NCBI GenBank assembly: GCA_026193555.1
Contig: JAPHUU010000396.1
Span: 1 to 12,016, forward strand
Direction of reading: 5' to 3'
Source of the DNA: Rhodanobacter sp.
GTDB taxonomy: Bacteria > Pseudomonadota > Gammaproteobacteria > Xanthomonadales > Rhodanobacteraceae
Length of the DNA stretch: 12,016 nucleotides
This document shows, in pieces, positions 1 to 8,685 of this stretch; position 1 is the stretch's first letter; every line of letters begins with the position of its first letter. The notes beneath the pieces are model-generated. The model did not search any database. It was not told where the DNA came from and saw only the letters and a list, made by a program, of their open reading frames with translations. Both the position numbers and the translations under genes were made by a program.

Positions 1-755
1 TCCGTGCTCCAGCCATCGGCCGGAGCCGGCACCGGGCCATCGCGGTCGTCCAGCCGCAAGGGTCGCGGGTCGACCAGGGCCGCATGTCTGGTCTTGCCAG
101 GGCGCAGCCAGACCGGGTTGACCAGCAGCTCGCCGTTTGCGGCGCCACCACGCAGCAGTACGCCGAACACGCGCCCCGCCTCGGCCACCGGCGGCGCGGT
201 GGGGCGCAGGGTGTCGAGCTGATGCAGCCAGCGTCCCCACGCCTGCATGTCGTCCTTGTCAGCGCCCCCCGCCCGGCTGGGTGGCGACAGCAGGTGCAGC
301 ATATCGTCGAGCTGGCCGGAGGCTTCCAGCCGGGCCATCAGCGTCTGCACGGTTGCCTTGCTTGGCGCAGATGCCGGGGCCACCGGTTTTTTCGTTGCCG
401 CGGCGCGGCCGGGCCACGCTGAAGGCGGCAGGTTGGCTGCCACCAGCAGCATGGCTGCTGCATGTTTGCATTCCGTCGCTACCGGGCAGCTGCAATCGGT
501 GTCAACGGTCAGCCATCGCTCATGCACCTGCACCTCGATCCGGCATCGATAGGGGAGCTTTGCGCTGCCGCGAATCAGCCCTTCCAGCGCGCAGGCATTG
601 GCTTGGTCGCCCGCAATGAATTGCAGCGCGGTCACCCTTTGCCGCGTCACGTAGTCAGCGGCCCGCTGCAGACTGCGCTGATCGAAGTTCGACACCCATT
701 CGCTGCTTTGCAGCAGTTCATGCAGGCGGGAAGGGAGCATGGGCTGCTGGCTCAT
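1..755 (-). CDS. SWIM zinc-finger SNF2-like helicase, N-terminal part (partial at window edge)
   Basis: Reading the minus strand from ATG at 755 gives 251 open codons that run off the window at position 1. The product begins MSQQPMLPSRLHELL and carries a SWIM zinc finger of the form CxC-x5-CxH: Cys88, Cys90, Cys96 and His98 (local sequence DCSCPVATECKH). It is followed by an Ala/Pro-rich linker (about residues 110-135) and a further alpha/beta region. In gammaproteobacteria a SWIM finger after a short N-terminal domain is typical of SNF2/HepA-like DEAD/DEAH ATPases of about 1000 residues or more, in which SWIM is thought to bind nucleic acid or protein. The ATPase motifs would lie outside the window, so the helicase call is inferred from N-terminal architecture. 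There is no convincing Shine-Dalgarno before 755, and an in-frame ATG at 797 would add 14 residues (MHARIPALRRTLRV). I prefer 755 because the added segment is Arg-rich and looks non-conserved. Confidence 0.72.
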   Translation of the reverse strand, partial: MSQQPMLPSRLHELLQSSEWVSNFDQRSLQRAADYVTRQRVTALQFIAGDQANACALEGLIRGSAKLPYRCRIEVQVHERWLTVDTDCSCPVATECKHAAAMLLVAANLPPSAWPGRAAATKKPVAPASAPSKATVQTLMARLEASGQLDDMLHLLSPPSRAGGADKDDMQAWGRWLHQLDTLRPTAPPVAEAGRVFGVLLRGGAANGELLVNPVWLRPGKTRHAALVDPRPLRLDDRDGPVPAPADGWST

Positions 756-931
756 GACGCGAAGCGTACGACGCAAAGCGGGGATTCTCGCATGCATTTC
801 GCGGTGCAGGTCGACTATGGGCGAAGGAAGGGCCGGCCGCGGGCCGACCTCTGCTGCCATTGGGCGGATCGACGCGCGAAGTGCCTATTGCGTCAGCGCA
901 CGGCTTTGCCGATGGGCCACGCGGCCGGGCA

Positions 932-947
932 CGCCGCGTCCGCGGCG
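932..947 (-). terminator. Possible hairpin after the GGDEF/EAL gene
   Basis: A perfect inverted repeat, CGCCGC-GTCC-GCGGCG (6-bp stem, 4-base loop), starts nine bases beyond the TGA of the minus-strand cyclic-di-GMP gene. No T-run follows in the direction of transcription, so it is at best a weak or Rho-assisted 3' end. GC-rich DNA produces such repeats by chance. Confidence 0.25.
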
Positions 948-955
948 CGCTTCGA

Positions 956-3900
956 TCAGGCGATCAGGCTCCGGCGCGCAAGCCAGGTTTCCAGCTGGTC
1001 GATCGGCAGCGGTCGGCAGAACAGGTAGCCCTGGTAGGCGCGGCAACGGTGCCGTTCCAGGAAATCGCGCTGGCCTTCGCTCTCCACCCCTTCGGCAAGC
1101 ACCTGCAGGCCCAGGCTCTGGCCGAGCGCGATGATGCTGTGGACGATGGCCGCATCGTTGGTATCGATCAGCAGGTCGCCGACGAATGACCGATCGATCT
1201 TGAGCTGGTCCAGCGGCAGCCTTTTCAGGTAGGACAGCGACGAATAGCCGGTGCCGAAATCATCCAGCGAGAAGCCCACGCCATGGATCTTGAGCGCGGT
1301 CATTTTCGCGATGACATCGTCCACGTCGGACAGCAGCAGACTCTCGGTCAGTTCAAGCTTCAGCCGTTGCGGGTTCGCACCACTGCGCTTGAGGATATCG
1401 AGCACCTGCTGCACGAAGTCGGGATGGCGGAACTGGCGTGCGCTGACGTTGACCGACATGCCCAGACCGGCGGTGGCCGAAAACCGTGACCAGGCGGCCA
1501 GCTGGTTGCACGCGGTTTCGAGCACCCACTCGCCCAGCGGCAGGATCAGCCAGGAATCCTCCGCCAGCGCGATGAACTCCAGCGGATAGATCAGGCCGCG
1601 CATGGGGTGGTTCCAGCGCAGCAGCGCCTCGACGCCGGTGGCGTGGCCCCGCTCGTTCACCTGCGCCTGGTAGAACAACTGGAACTGCTGACGCTGCAGG
1701 CCTTCGCGCAGCTCCATTTCCATCGTCACCCGGTCGTTGACGGCAGTCTGCATCTCCGGATTGAAGAAACACAGCGTGTTGCGACCGAGCGCCTTGGCCT
1801 GATACATCGCCATGTCGGCATGCTTGAGCAGATCGCCGCTGGACTCGCTGGTGTCGCTGAACAACGCGATGCCGATGCTGGCCGAACTGTGGTGGCTGAT
1901 GCCATCGAGCTGGTAGGTGCGGGACAGCGCGGCAAGCATGTGGTGGCTGATCGCCTTGGACTGGATCGCGGCTCTGGCGAGATTGCCGTCCAGCCCTTCC
2001 AGCATCACCACGAATTCGTCACCGCCGAGTCGCGCCACGGTATCGCTGCCGCGCACACAGCTGCTCAGTCGACGCGCCGCCTCGACCAGCAACTGGTCGC
2101 CGGTGGCATGCCCGCGCGTGTCATTGAGCGCCTTGAAGTTGTCCAGGTCGATGAACAGCAGCGCGCCGCAGTTTCCGTTGCGCGTGTGCAGGTTCAGCGC
2201 CTGCTGCAGCCGATCGAGCAGCAATTGACGATTGGGCAGCCCGGTGAGCGGGTCGTAGAACGCGAGGTTCTCGATCTTCTGCTCGGCCGCCTTGCGGGCG
2301 CTGATGTCGGTGTTGATGGAGAGTATCGATGGCGGCTGCCCATCGGCGTGGTTCACCAGCGTCCAGCGCGCCTCCACCATCAACTGACCGCCGCCCTTGT
2401 GGCGCTGCACCAGTTCGCCATGCCATTCGCCATGCTGGCGTGTATGCATGACCGCCTCGTCGAACCGGGCGCGAGTGCTGTCGTCGTACAGCAACTGCGG
2501 CATCGAGCTGCGACATGCCTCTTGCGCTGTCCAGCCGAACAGGCGCTCCGCGCTCTTGTTCCAGAACTCGACCTGGTGGTCGACGGACAGCACGATGATC
2601 GCGTCCTGGGCCTTGTCCAGCAGCGCGGCCTGGGCATGGATGCGAGCGTCGCTTTCCTCGTGTTCCAGTTCGGCCACGGCGCGTGCAGCGAAGATGTCGA
2701 GCGTGGAAACGATGAAATCCGTCGGCGGGATCAGCTCGTGGTAGAGCACGAACAACAGTCCCACCGGATCGCCTGCGGCATTGTCCAGACGTCGGCCCAG
2801 ATAGCCATGGGCCTCGAAATCCAGTGGCAGGCCGAAACACGAAACGCCTTCGTCGAAGATGCCGGTGACCACGTCGGTGCCGGAATTCAGCAGCTGTTCG
2901 CACGTTCGGCCCCGCAGCACATGACTGAAGTTCTCCATCGGCTGACCGTTCACCGCGGCGGCGATGGTACGCACTGTCCCGACTGATCCCGGGACGATGC
3001 GCGCGACGAAACCCGCTTGGGCATCCAGCGCTTCGGTCATGCACAGCGCAAGATGCCGGAAGAATTCGCCGCCACTGCGGACGGACACACCCGCGGCCAC
3101 CTTTGCCACGACGGCCTGTACCCGATCCTGTTCCGCCTGCGAGCGCAGGTACTGGATGCCGAATGCCAGATCGTCGGCCAACTTCTGCAGCAGGCCGGAC
3201 TCCTCGTCCGACAGCGTACGCTCGTGTTCGCTGTACATGGCCATCAAGCCGAACGTACGCTCCTTGTGCCGCAGCGGGAGACATACGGCGATGCTGAAAC
3301 CACAGGCCTGTGCCGCCGCCTGCCACGGCGCAAACGAGGGATCAGCTGCGTCGGCCAGACCGAATTCCGGCAAGCCGCTGCGAATCGTGCGTCCAGCGGG
3401 TCCGCCAGCCATGACCGAGGATTCGTCCCAGCTCAGGTTGAGGTTGCCGACGTAGCGGGCGAATGCTTCATCACCCGCCACGGCTTCGATCTGGATGCTG
3501 CTGACGGCATCGTCCCGGGCGAAGCCGACCCAGGCACCCTTGTAGCCGCCACGCTCCACCACGGTGCGACAGATCTGGTCGAGCAGTTCATGTTCATCCT
3601 TGACCCGGATCAGCGCCTCGTTGCAGCTGTTGAGCATGTCCAGCGCGCGATGGCTTCGGGTCAGCTGTTTGGCCGTGCGCTTGTCCTCGGTGATGTCACG
3701 AAAATACACCGCGACGCCGTCGGTGGTGGGATAGCACCGTATGTCCAGCCACAGGCCCAGCGGCGAATAGAACTCCTCCAGCGTCACCGTGCGGCCTTCG
3801 GACAGCGCCACATGGAACTGGCGCTCGAAGTTGCTGCCGGCCAGCAGTTCGAATTCCTGCCAGATCTGCTTGCCAAGGATGGTGTCACGCCGGGTCTGCA

Positions 3901-5200
3901 GCACCCGCTCGGCCTCGGCATTGAGGTAGGTGAGGTGACCGCCGGGATCCGCCGTCATGAACGCATCGGTCATGCTTTCCACGGTGGCGGTCAGCTGATT
4001 GCCCAGCTGTTGCATCACTGCATCGGCCTGCTTGCGCTCGGTGATGTCCTGCAGCACGCCTTGTATCCGCACCACCGCACCGCTCGCGTCGCGCACGGCC
4101 TGGGCGATGCTGCGAACCCAGACCCGGCGTTCCTGCGTGGTGATGATCTGCAGCTCCTCGTCGAACGGCGTCCCCTGTTGCACGCAGGCATTGAACAGCG
4201 CTCGTGCACGTGCGCGGGACTCCGGTGCGTAATGGCGCAGCCCGTCGCCCTTGCGCGGCCGGGTCTCCGCTGGCAGGCCGAACATCGCGCAGATATCCTC
4301 CGACCAGCTCAATCGGTTGCTGTGCACGTCGACTTCCCAGCTGCCCAGGCGGGCCATGCGGCTGGCGATCTTCAGTCGTTGCTTGCTCAGCTGCAGCTGG
4401 TTTTCGTCATCCTTGCGCTGGGTGAGGTCCTTCGCCATGCCGTAGATGCCGACAATCTGCTCATCCACGACGATCGGTACATTCGTGATCAGCACCGGCA
4501 TGCGGTGGTTGTTCCTGGCGATGCACTCCAGTTCGCCGGTGGTAGGCTCGCCTTCGGCCGTTCGAACGAAGAGCGCGCGGGCAAGTTCCAGGGAGGACGG
4601 CGCCATCAGGCGAAGTGACTGCCTGCCGCGAATCTCCTCCTCGCTGTAGCCGGTCAGACGCACAAAGGCTGGATTGACGCTGAGGAAGCGTCCCTGCAGA
4701 TCAAGCGAGTAGACCGCATCGGGGTTTTGCGAAAACAACGACGGATAACTGCGTTCGCGGATTGCCGCCGGTTCAGCACCGGCCACGGGTGGCGGCTGGC
4801 GCGCGATCAACGTTTGCAACGCTGCCGCCGTGCGACGCAGGCGCAGCCAGCCGGCGGCAAGATCGTCCAGCCCCGGGTCGGTCTGGAACGAGTGCACGTG
4901 CGCATCTGGCTGTCGCGGTCCGGTGCCGGCGTCGGCTATCACCGGGCCGCGTTGCAGCACCACGAACATGCCGGCCAGTCGAGGGTCCGCCTTGAAGCGC
5001 TGCAGCAATGCATCACCGCTGGCGTCGGCCAGCTGATGATCGATCAGGGCCAGCCCGGGAGCGTTCGCGCTTGCCAGTTCGAAGGCATGCACCGCATCAC
5101 GGGCCTGTTCGACCAGGTAGCCGGCCGCCTGCAGCCGCGCGCACGCCGCCTCACTCGCGGCAGCATCGGCGAGCGCGAGGAGAATCCGTTCGGCTTTCAT
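956..5200 (-). CDS. Multi-sensor diguanylate cyclase/phosphodiesterase (REC-like, PAS, GAF, GGDEF, EAL)
   Basis: A 1414-residue cyclic-di-GMP turnover protein. Domains in order: degenerate receiver-like region (about 4-120, possible acceptor Asp54, no clear switch Thr/Ser or Lys); PAS1 (151-265); PAS2 (275-390, ending in a DITERK signature); PAS3 (400-508); GAF1 (519-686); GAF2 (699-845); PAS4 (853-970, ending DISARK); GGDEF (975-1135); EAL (1158-1410). The GGDEF active-site loop is intact at 1059-1063, metal Asp is at 1018, and an RxxD inhibitory site is present at Arg1050-Asp1053. The EAL catalytic set is complete: Glu1191 (EALLR), Asn1251, Glu1283, Asp1313-Asp1314 (DDFGTG), Lys1334, Glu1370 and Gln1390. 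From sequence alone it could make and break cyclic-di-GMP, with direction set by the sensors. No membrane segment or signal peptide is visible, so it should be cytosolic. The start at 5200 lacks a Shine-Dalgarno but begins the receiver-like beta strand (MKAERILLAL). It is divergent from icd, with the helicase gene about 200 bases downstream. Confidence 0.95.
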   Translation of the reverse strand: MKAERILLALADAAASEAACARLQAAGYLVEQARDAVHAFELASANAPGLALIDHQLADASGDALLQRFKADPRLAGMFVVLQRGPVIADAGTGPRQPDAHVHSFQTDPGLDDLAAGWLRLRRTAAALQTLIARQPPPVAGAEPAAIRERSYPSLFSQNPDAVYSLDLQGRFLSVNPAFVRLTGYSEEEIRGRQSLRLMAPSSLELARALFVRTAEGEPTTGELECIARNNHRMPVLITNVPIVVDEQIVGIYGMAKDLTQRKDDENQLQLSKQRLKIASRMARLGSWEVDVHSNRLSWSEDICAMFGLPAETRPRKGDGLRHYAPESRARARALFNACVQQGTPFDEELQIITTQERRVWVRSIAQAVRDASGAVVRIQGVLQDITERKQADAVMQQLGNQLTATVESMTDAFMTADPGGHLTYLNAEAERVLQTRRDTILGKQIWQEFELLAGSNFERQFHVALSEGRTVTLEEFYSPLGLWLDIRCYPTTDGVAVYFRDITEDKRTAKQLTRSHRALDMLNSCNEALIRVKDEHELLDQICRTVVERGGYKGAWVGFARDDAVSSIQIEAVAGDEAFARYVGNLNLSWDESSVMAGGPAGRTIRSGLPEFGLADAADPSFAPWQAAAQACGFSIAVCLPLRHKERTFGLMAMYSEHERTLSDEESGLLQKLADDLAFGIQYLRSQAEQDRVQAVVAKVAAGVSVRSGGEFFRHLALCMTEALDAQAGFVARIVPGSVGTVRTIAAAVNGQPMENFSHVLRGRTCEQLLNSGTDVVTGIFDEGVSCFGLPLDFEAHGYLGRRLDNAAGDPVGLLFVLYHELIPPTDFIVSTLDIFAARAVAELEHEESDARIHAQAALLDKAQDAIIVLSVDHQVEFWNKSAERLFGWTAQEACRSSMPQLLYDDSTRARFDEAVMHTRQHGEWHGELVQRHKGGGQLMVEARWTLVNHADGQPPSILSINTDISARKAAEQKIENLAFYDPLTGLPNRQLLLDRLQQALNLHTRNGNCGALLFIDLDNFKALNDTRGHATGDQLLVEAARRLSSCVRGSDTVARLGGDEFVVMLEGLDGNLARAAIQSKAISHHMLAALSRTYQLDGISHHSSASIGIALFSDTSESSGDLLKHADMAMYQAKALGRNTLCFFNPEMQTAVNDRVTMEMELREGLQRQQFQLFYQAQVNERGHATGVEALLRWNHPMRGLIYPLEFIALAEDSWLILPLGEWVLETACNQLAAWSRFSATAGLGMSVNVSARQFRHPDFVQQVLDILKRSGANPQRLKLELTESLLLSDVDDVIAKMTALKIHGVGFSLDDFGTGYSSLSYLKRLPLDQLKIDRSFVGDLLIDTNDAAIVHSIIALGQSLGLQVLAEGVESEGQRDFLERHRCRAYQGYLFCRPLPIDQLETWLARRSLIA

Positions 5201-5465
5201 GTCGCGTGGTTGTGCATGGCAGTGGGCAGCCGTGGAGGCGATGAGATCGTGTGTGATGCCCGTTCAGGTCGCGGATGAGGGGCCACGGCCTCTGTATCGG
5301 TTGCGCCACGGTGTTCTTGAGTCGGCGCGAAAACGGGCAGGCCGCTTCGGCGCTTCGGCGATGCCTTCCGGTTTCAATCCCTGGCGAGGTCACGGCCCGC
5401 CGGACAAGTCGCCGCACCGCCTGTGCGCCAACCGGCGGTTCGGGTGAAAATGGCGACTTGTGCTT

Positions 5466-5471
5466 TATGCT
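5466..5471 (+). promoter_or_regulatory. Candidate -10 element for icd
   Basis: TATGCT matches the sigma-70 -10 consensus at four of six positions and lies 38 bases upstream of the icd ATG. The -35 is not recognisable, so this is a weak call based on position and relative AT-richness in GC-rich DNA. Confidence 0.25.
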
Positions 5472-5497
5472 GACCAGCGCCATTCGTGTCGTTTCCC

Positions 5498-5504
5498 AGG
5501 AGAG
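5498..5504 (+). promoter_or_regulatory. Shine-Dalgarno that fixes the icd start
   Basis: AGGAGAG ends four bases before the ATG at 5509. This strong site, with the fact that Icd homologues begin just here, rules out the longer in-frame start at 5275, which has no comparable site. Confidence 0.8.
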
Positions 5505-5508
5505 TTCC

Positions 5509-6768
<1,260 letters not shown>

Positions 6769-6792
6769 CTGTCGTCATCCAGTGTGACCGTG

Positions 6793-6814
6793 ACGGGGCG
6801 CTGCGGCGCCCCGT
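6793..6814 (+). terminator. Strong hairpin between icd and aceK (terminator or attenuator)
   Basis: A perfect 9-bp stem, ACGGGGCGC with GCGCCCCGT, encloses a TGCG loop and begins 24 bases after the icd stop. It is followed by TGCTTTG, a modest T-rich tail. The stem is strong, but the tail is short for a full intrinsic terminator, so partial readthrough into aceK is plausible. It may instead stabilise the icd 3' end. Confidence 0.65.
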
Positions 6815-6838
6815 TGCTTTGCGGCGACCGGCACGGCT

Positions 6839-6844
6839 TACACT
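6839..6844 (+). promoter_or_regulatory. Candidate -10 element for aceK
   Basis: TACACT matches the -10 consensus at four of six positions and lies just after the icd hairpin. Transcription from it would begin at or next to the aceK ATG at 6852. The best -35-like hexamer, TTGCTT (6814-6819), is 19 bases upstream, longer than ideal. Tentative. Confidence 0.25.
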
Positions 6845-6851
6845 GACGAGC

Positions 6852-8594
6852 ATGACTTCCCGTTCGCCCCGTGAACCCTCGCTGCCCGCTGACACGCAGG
6901 CCCGCGCCGCCGCAGCGCTGCTGGTCGATGCGTTCGCCGACTACAACGGGCGCTTCGCCGACATCACCCGGCGCGCGCGGCGGCGTTTCGAACGGTGCGA
7001 CTGGCAACGCGCCGGGGTGGATGCGCGGGCACGGATCGACCTCTACGACATCTGCATCCGCGAGACCCAGGGGCGACTGGACCTCTTGCTGGACGATCGC
7101 CTGCGCTCGCGCGCACTGTGGGTCGCGATGCGCCAGGTCTACGAGCAGCAGGTCGCCTCGCTGGCCGACCGCGAGCTGTACAAGACCTGGTTCAACTCAT
7201 TGTCGCGACGCCATTTCAACACCCGCGGGGTGGCACCCGAGCTGGAGTTCGTGGCGCTGGACCGGGAGCCGTATACCGAGGGCAGCGATGCCGCGCCGCA
7301 CCGCCGCTATCAGCTGACGGACGGCCTGCAGGCACTGTGCGAGCGCCTGCTGGGCGATGCGGGTTTCAGCTACGCCGATCGCGCCGGCTGCGCCGCGCGC
7401 CTTGCGCACGAGTTGCCCGGGCGCCTGGACGAGATGGACATGTCCACGATCGAGTCGATCGACATGCTGCAGGCGGTGTTCTACCGCGAGCGCCGTGCCT
7501 ATCTGGTGGGTCGCCTGCGAGGCAATTACCGGCGCCATCCGCTGGTGATTGCCCTGGTGCACGAGGACGATGGCGTGCGGGTGGATGCGCTGATCACCGC
7601 GCGCGACCAGGTGTCGATCCTGTTCGGTTACGCACGCAGCTATTTTCACGCGGACATCGACAACGTCGGCGCGGTGGTGGCGTTCGTGCGCGCGCTGCTG
7701 CCGCACAAGCCGCTGGCCGAGCTGTACACCGTGCTGGGTCGCGCCAAGCAGGGCAAGACCGAGCGTTACCGCCACGTGTTCGGCCATCTGGCGCTCCATC
7801 CGCAGGAGCGACTGGTGCATGCCGAAGGCAAGCGCGGCATGGTGATGGTGGTGTTCACCCTGCATGACCTGCCGGTGGTGTTCAAGCTGATCCGCGACAA
7901 CTTCGAGTGGCCGAAGGACACCACCCGCAGTCAGGTGGAGGCGAAATACCGGCTGGTGTTCCGCCATGATCGTGCGGGTCGGCTGGTCGACACCCAGGAA
8001 TTCCGTCATCTGCGCTTTCCGCTGCACCGGTTCGATGCCGCCCTGCGCGACGAACTGCTGGCCGAATGCGCCAGCACGGCGAGCATCGATGGTGACGAGC
8101 TGGTGATCGCGCACTGCTACGTGGAACACCGGTTGCGGCCGATGGATCTGTACGTGCGCGAGGTGCCGCAGGCCGAAGGCTGCCGTGCGATGCGCGACTA
8201 CGGCCAGGCGATCAAGGATCTGGCCGGCAGCAACATCTTTCCCGGCGACCTGCTGCTGAAGAACTTCGGCATTTCGCGCAACGGCCGCGCGGTGTTCTAC
8301 GACTACGACGAGCTGTGCCTGCTCGGCGACTGCCACTTCCGCGCGGTGCCGCCGATGCGCGACGACGAGGAGACGCGGCCGTTGGACGACTGGCTGTATG
8401 CCGCGCCGGAGGACGTGTTTCCCGAACTGTTCGTCAACTTCCTCGGTGTGCCCGCGCCGCTGCGCGAGGCCTTGTGTGCGGCGCACGGCGAGATCTTCGA
8501 CCCGGCCTGGTGGCAGGCGCTGCAGGCGCGGCTGCAGGCCGGCGACTACGTCGATGTGCCGGCCTATCCCGCATCGGCGCGGCTGCCGCGCTGA
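6852..8594 (+). CDS. aceK: Isocitrate dehydrogenase kinase/phosphatase
   Basis: A 580-residue cytosolic bifunctional enzyme (E. coli AceK has 578) that phosphorylates Icd to inactivate it and send isocitrate into the glyoxylate bypass, and also removes the phosphate. The N-terminal half (about 1-310) is the helical regulatory domain typical of AceK, including LYKTWFNSLSRRHFNTRG (109-126) and GRAKQGKTERYRHVF (296-310). The C-terminal kinase-like domain has the phosphate-contacting loop EGKRGMVMVVF (325-335), the ATP-site Lys345 in VVFK, DTQEF (380-384), NIFPGDLLLKNFG with Asp466 and Asn471, and VFYDYDE with Asp484 and Asp486. These match the residues needed for both activities in E. coli (Lys336, Asp457, Asn462, Asp475, Asp477). 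The ATG at 6852 gives the family length and lacks a good Shine-Dalgarno. The in-frame start at 6729 overlaps icd and adds 41 non-homologous residues, so I rejected it. It lies 83 bases downstream of icd, its substrate. Confidence 0.97.
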   Translation: MTSRSPREPSLPADTQARAAAALLVDAFADYNGRFADITRRARRRFERCDWQRAGVDARARIDLYDICIRETQGRLDLLLDDRLRSRALWVAMRQVYEQQVASLADRELYKTWFNSLSRRHFNTRGVAPELEFVALDREPYTEGSDAAPHRRYQLTDGLQALCERLLGDAGFSYADRAGCAARLAHELPGRLDEMDMSTIESIDMLQAVFYRERRAYLVGRLRGNYRRHPLVIALVHEDDGVRVDALITARDQVSILFGYARSYFHADIDNVGAVVAFVRALLPHKPLAELYTVLGRAKQGKTERYRHVFGHLALHPQERLVHAEGKRGMVMVVFTLHDLPVVFKLIRDNFEWPKDTTRSQVEAKYRLVFRHDRAGRLVDTQEFRHLRFPLHRFDAALRDELLAECASTASIDGDELVIAHCYVEHRLRPMDLYVREVPQAEGCRAMRDYGQAIKDLAGSNIFPGDLLLKNFGISRNGRAVFYDYDELCLLGDCHFRAVPPMRDDEETRPLDDWLYAAPEDVFPELFVNFLGVPAPLREALCAAHGEIFDPAWWQALQARLQAGDYVDVPAYPASARLPR

Positions 8595-8671
8595 CTCGCG
8601 TGCGGTGATCTGGCCGCGGTGGTAAACACGCCGGTCAGCCTGGGCTCGCCACAATGGCCGGACCGGATGGC

Positions 8672-8677
8672 AAGGAG
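8672..8677 (+). promoter_or_regulatory. Shine-Dalgarno of the TraB/GumN-family gene
   Basis: AAGGAG lies eight bases before ATG 8686. It supports that start, which also opens directly into a signal peptide. The 91-base gap from aceK also contains CACAAT (8650-8655), a possible -10, so the gene may have its own promoter. Confidence 0.6.
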
Positions 8678-8685
8678 CAGTATCG

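Larger units (their letters stand above)
5201..5508. other. Divergent intergenic region between the cyclic-di-GMP gene and icd
   Basis: These 308 bases separate two divergent genes and must hold both promoters. On the plus strand TATGCT at 5466-5471 is a possible -10 for icd, giving a leader of about 30 bases, but no good -35 lies 16-18 bases upstream. An 11-base palindrome AACCG-G-CGGTT (5430-5440) lies where a -35 or operator would be. A tandem 8-mer CGCTTCGG occurs twice around 5344-5360. The plus frame is open from 5275 into icd, but its composition (Arg/Ala/Cys-rich, no homology to Icd) argues that it is not coding. I see no promoter I would defend for the minus-strand gene. Confidence 0.5.

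Noticed and set aside
756..955. Possible small gene or RNA between the cyclic-di-GMP and helicase genes
   Set aside because: This 200-base gap holds only a GC-rich hairpin and the helicase upstream region. Open frames crossing it lack start signals.
1607..2986. Long plus-strand open frame (459 codons) opposite the GGDEF region
   Set aside because: It is antisense to a well-supported multidomain gene with intact motifs. The product has no recognisable domain and is a by-product of high GC at third positions.
3017..4618. Long plus-strand open frame (533 codons) opposite the PAS/GAF region
   Set aside because: It mirrors the codon pattern of the real gene on the other strand and has no motif or ribosome-binding site.
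5198..5218. Tiny frame MHNHAT ending in TGA overlapping the ATG of the cyclic-di-GMP gene (ATGA), which could suggest translational coupling
   Set aside because: Six codons with no ribosome-binding site are easily chance. I would want conservation before calling a leader peptide.
5344..5360. Tandem CGCTTCGG repeat as a possible repeat element
   Set aside because: Only two 8-base copies are present, with no further copies seen in the window.
5275..5508. N-terminal extension of icd from an upstream in-frame ATG
   Set aside because: The 78 extra residues resemble no Icd sequence and lack a ribosome-binding site, whereas ATG 5509 has AGGAGAG and matches the family start.
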